From: Cytophagales bacterium
GTDB lineage: Bacteria > Bacteroidota > Bacteroidia > Cytophagales > Spirosomataceae
Length of the DNA stretch: 64,000 nucleotides
Assembly: GCA_013298215.1 (NCBI GenBank)
Contig: JAAFKE010000010.1
Coordinates: 40,295-104,294, forward strand
Direction of reading: 5' to 3'
This document shows positions 63,882 to 64,000 of the stretch, one piece after another. Position 1 is the first letter of the stretch, and each line of letters begins with the position of its first letter. A model generated the notes under the pieces. That model was not told the origin of the DNA. It saw only the letters and a list, made by a program, of their open reading frames with translations, and made no database searches. The position numbers and the translations under genes are program-made.

Positions 63882-64000
63882 AGTGTAAATAATTCGTTGT
63901 AAAGTGCTAAATTAGCTAAAAAAAGCGATGGCAACGATAAAGTTAATTATTTATAACGATTTAGGGGAAGAAATAGGCGTTAGAGAAAAGATTTTGGAAA

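Overview
The window looks like chromosomal DNA of a Bacteroidota bacterium, most likely of the order Cytophagales. The evidence is the recurring TAnnTTTG promoter -7 box, a type IX secretion sorting domain on a secreted amylase, a TonB-dependent receptor paired with a DUF4249 lipoprotein, many short lipoproteins, and a short archaeal/eukaryal-type prolyl-tRNA synthetase. The order is inferred from gene style; the species cannot be named. No rRNA, tRNA, prophage, insertion sequence or CRISPR array was found.

Layout. 0-9 kb: Nudix hydrolase, a hypothetical protein, a small membrane protein, pyruvate carboxylase, release factor 3, SixA-like phosphatase, and a prmC-moxR operon. 9-14 kb: an overlapping pair of envelope genes, a small lipoprotein, a TerC-family protein, an AT-rich Rpn nuclease gene, an ECF sigma factor and a lipoprotein. 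14-20.5 kb: glycan degradation (GH78 rhamnosidase, a possible carbohydrate-binding lipoprotein, a GH13 amylase with a secretion tag). 20.5-25.5 kb: an ABC-HlyD-TolC export operon whose ATPase has altered residues in every catalytic motif. 25.6-31 kb: FKBP isomerase, proS, a low-complexity lipoprotein and a FadL-like porin. 31-38 kb: a class III Fic gene, an outer-membrane protein, an M16 protease, prfA and a BASS transporter. 38-45.8 kb: a beta-barrel plus Nramp pair, OsmC, glyS, an isochorismatase/NodB pair and aldose epimerase. 45.8-54.7 kb: TIGR02757, a TonB receptor with DUF4249, and an rbfA-lolC-mcrC operon carrying an McrC without McrB. 54.8-60 kb: capsule or exopolysaccharide export (Wzi, Wzz, Wza). 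60-64 kb: biotin carboxylase, an SbtA-type bicarbonate transporter and a shortened LytS-type sensor kinase.

How the parts may work together. Pyruvate carboxylase, biotin carboxylase and SbtA all use or supply bicarbonate. RF1, RF3 and PrmC form a translation-termination set in three separate transcription units. The GH78 and GH13 enzymes, the FadL-like porin and the TonB receptor point to polymer feeding. Wzi, Wzz and Wza form a surface-polysaccharide export module.

The best leads for something undescribed are the divergent ABC exporter operon, the lone McrC inside a housekeeping operon, the isochorismatase/NodB-deacetylase pair (possible cyclic-ureide breakdown), and a 20-bp GC-rich extragenic repeat present at 31.2 and 45.8 kb. 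None of these could be checked by database search here.
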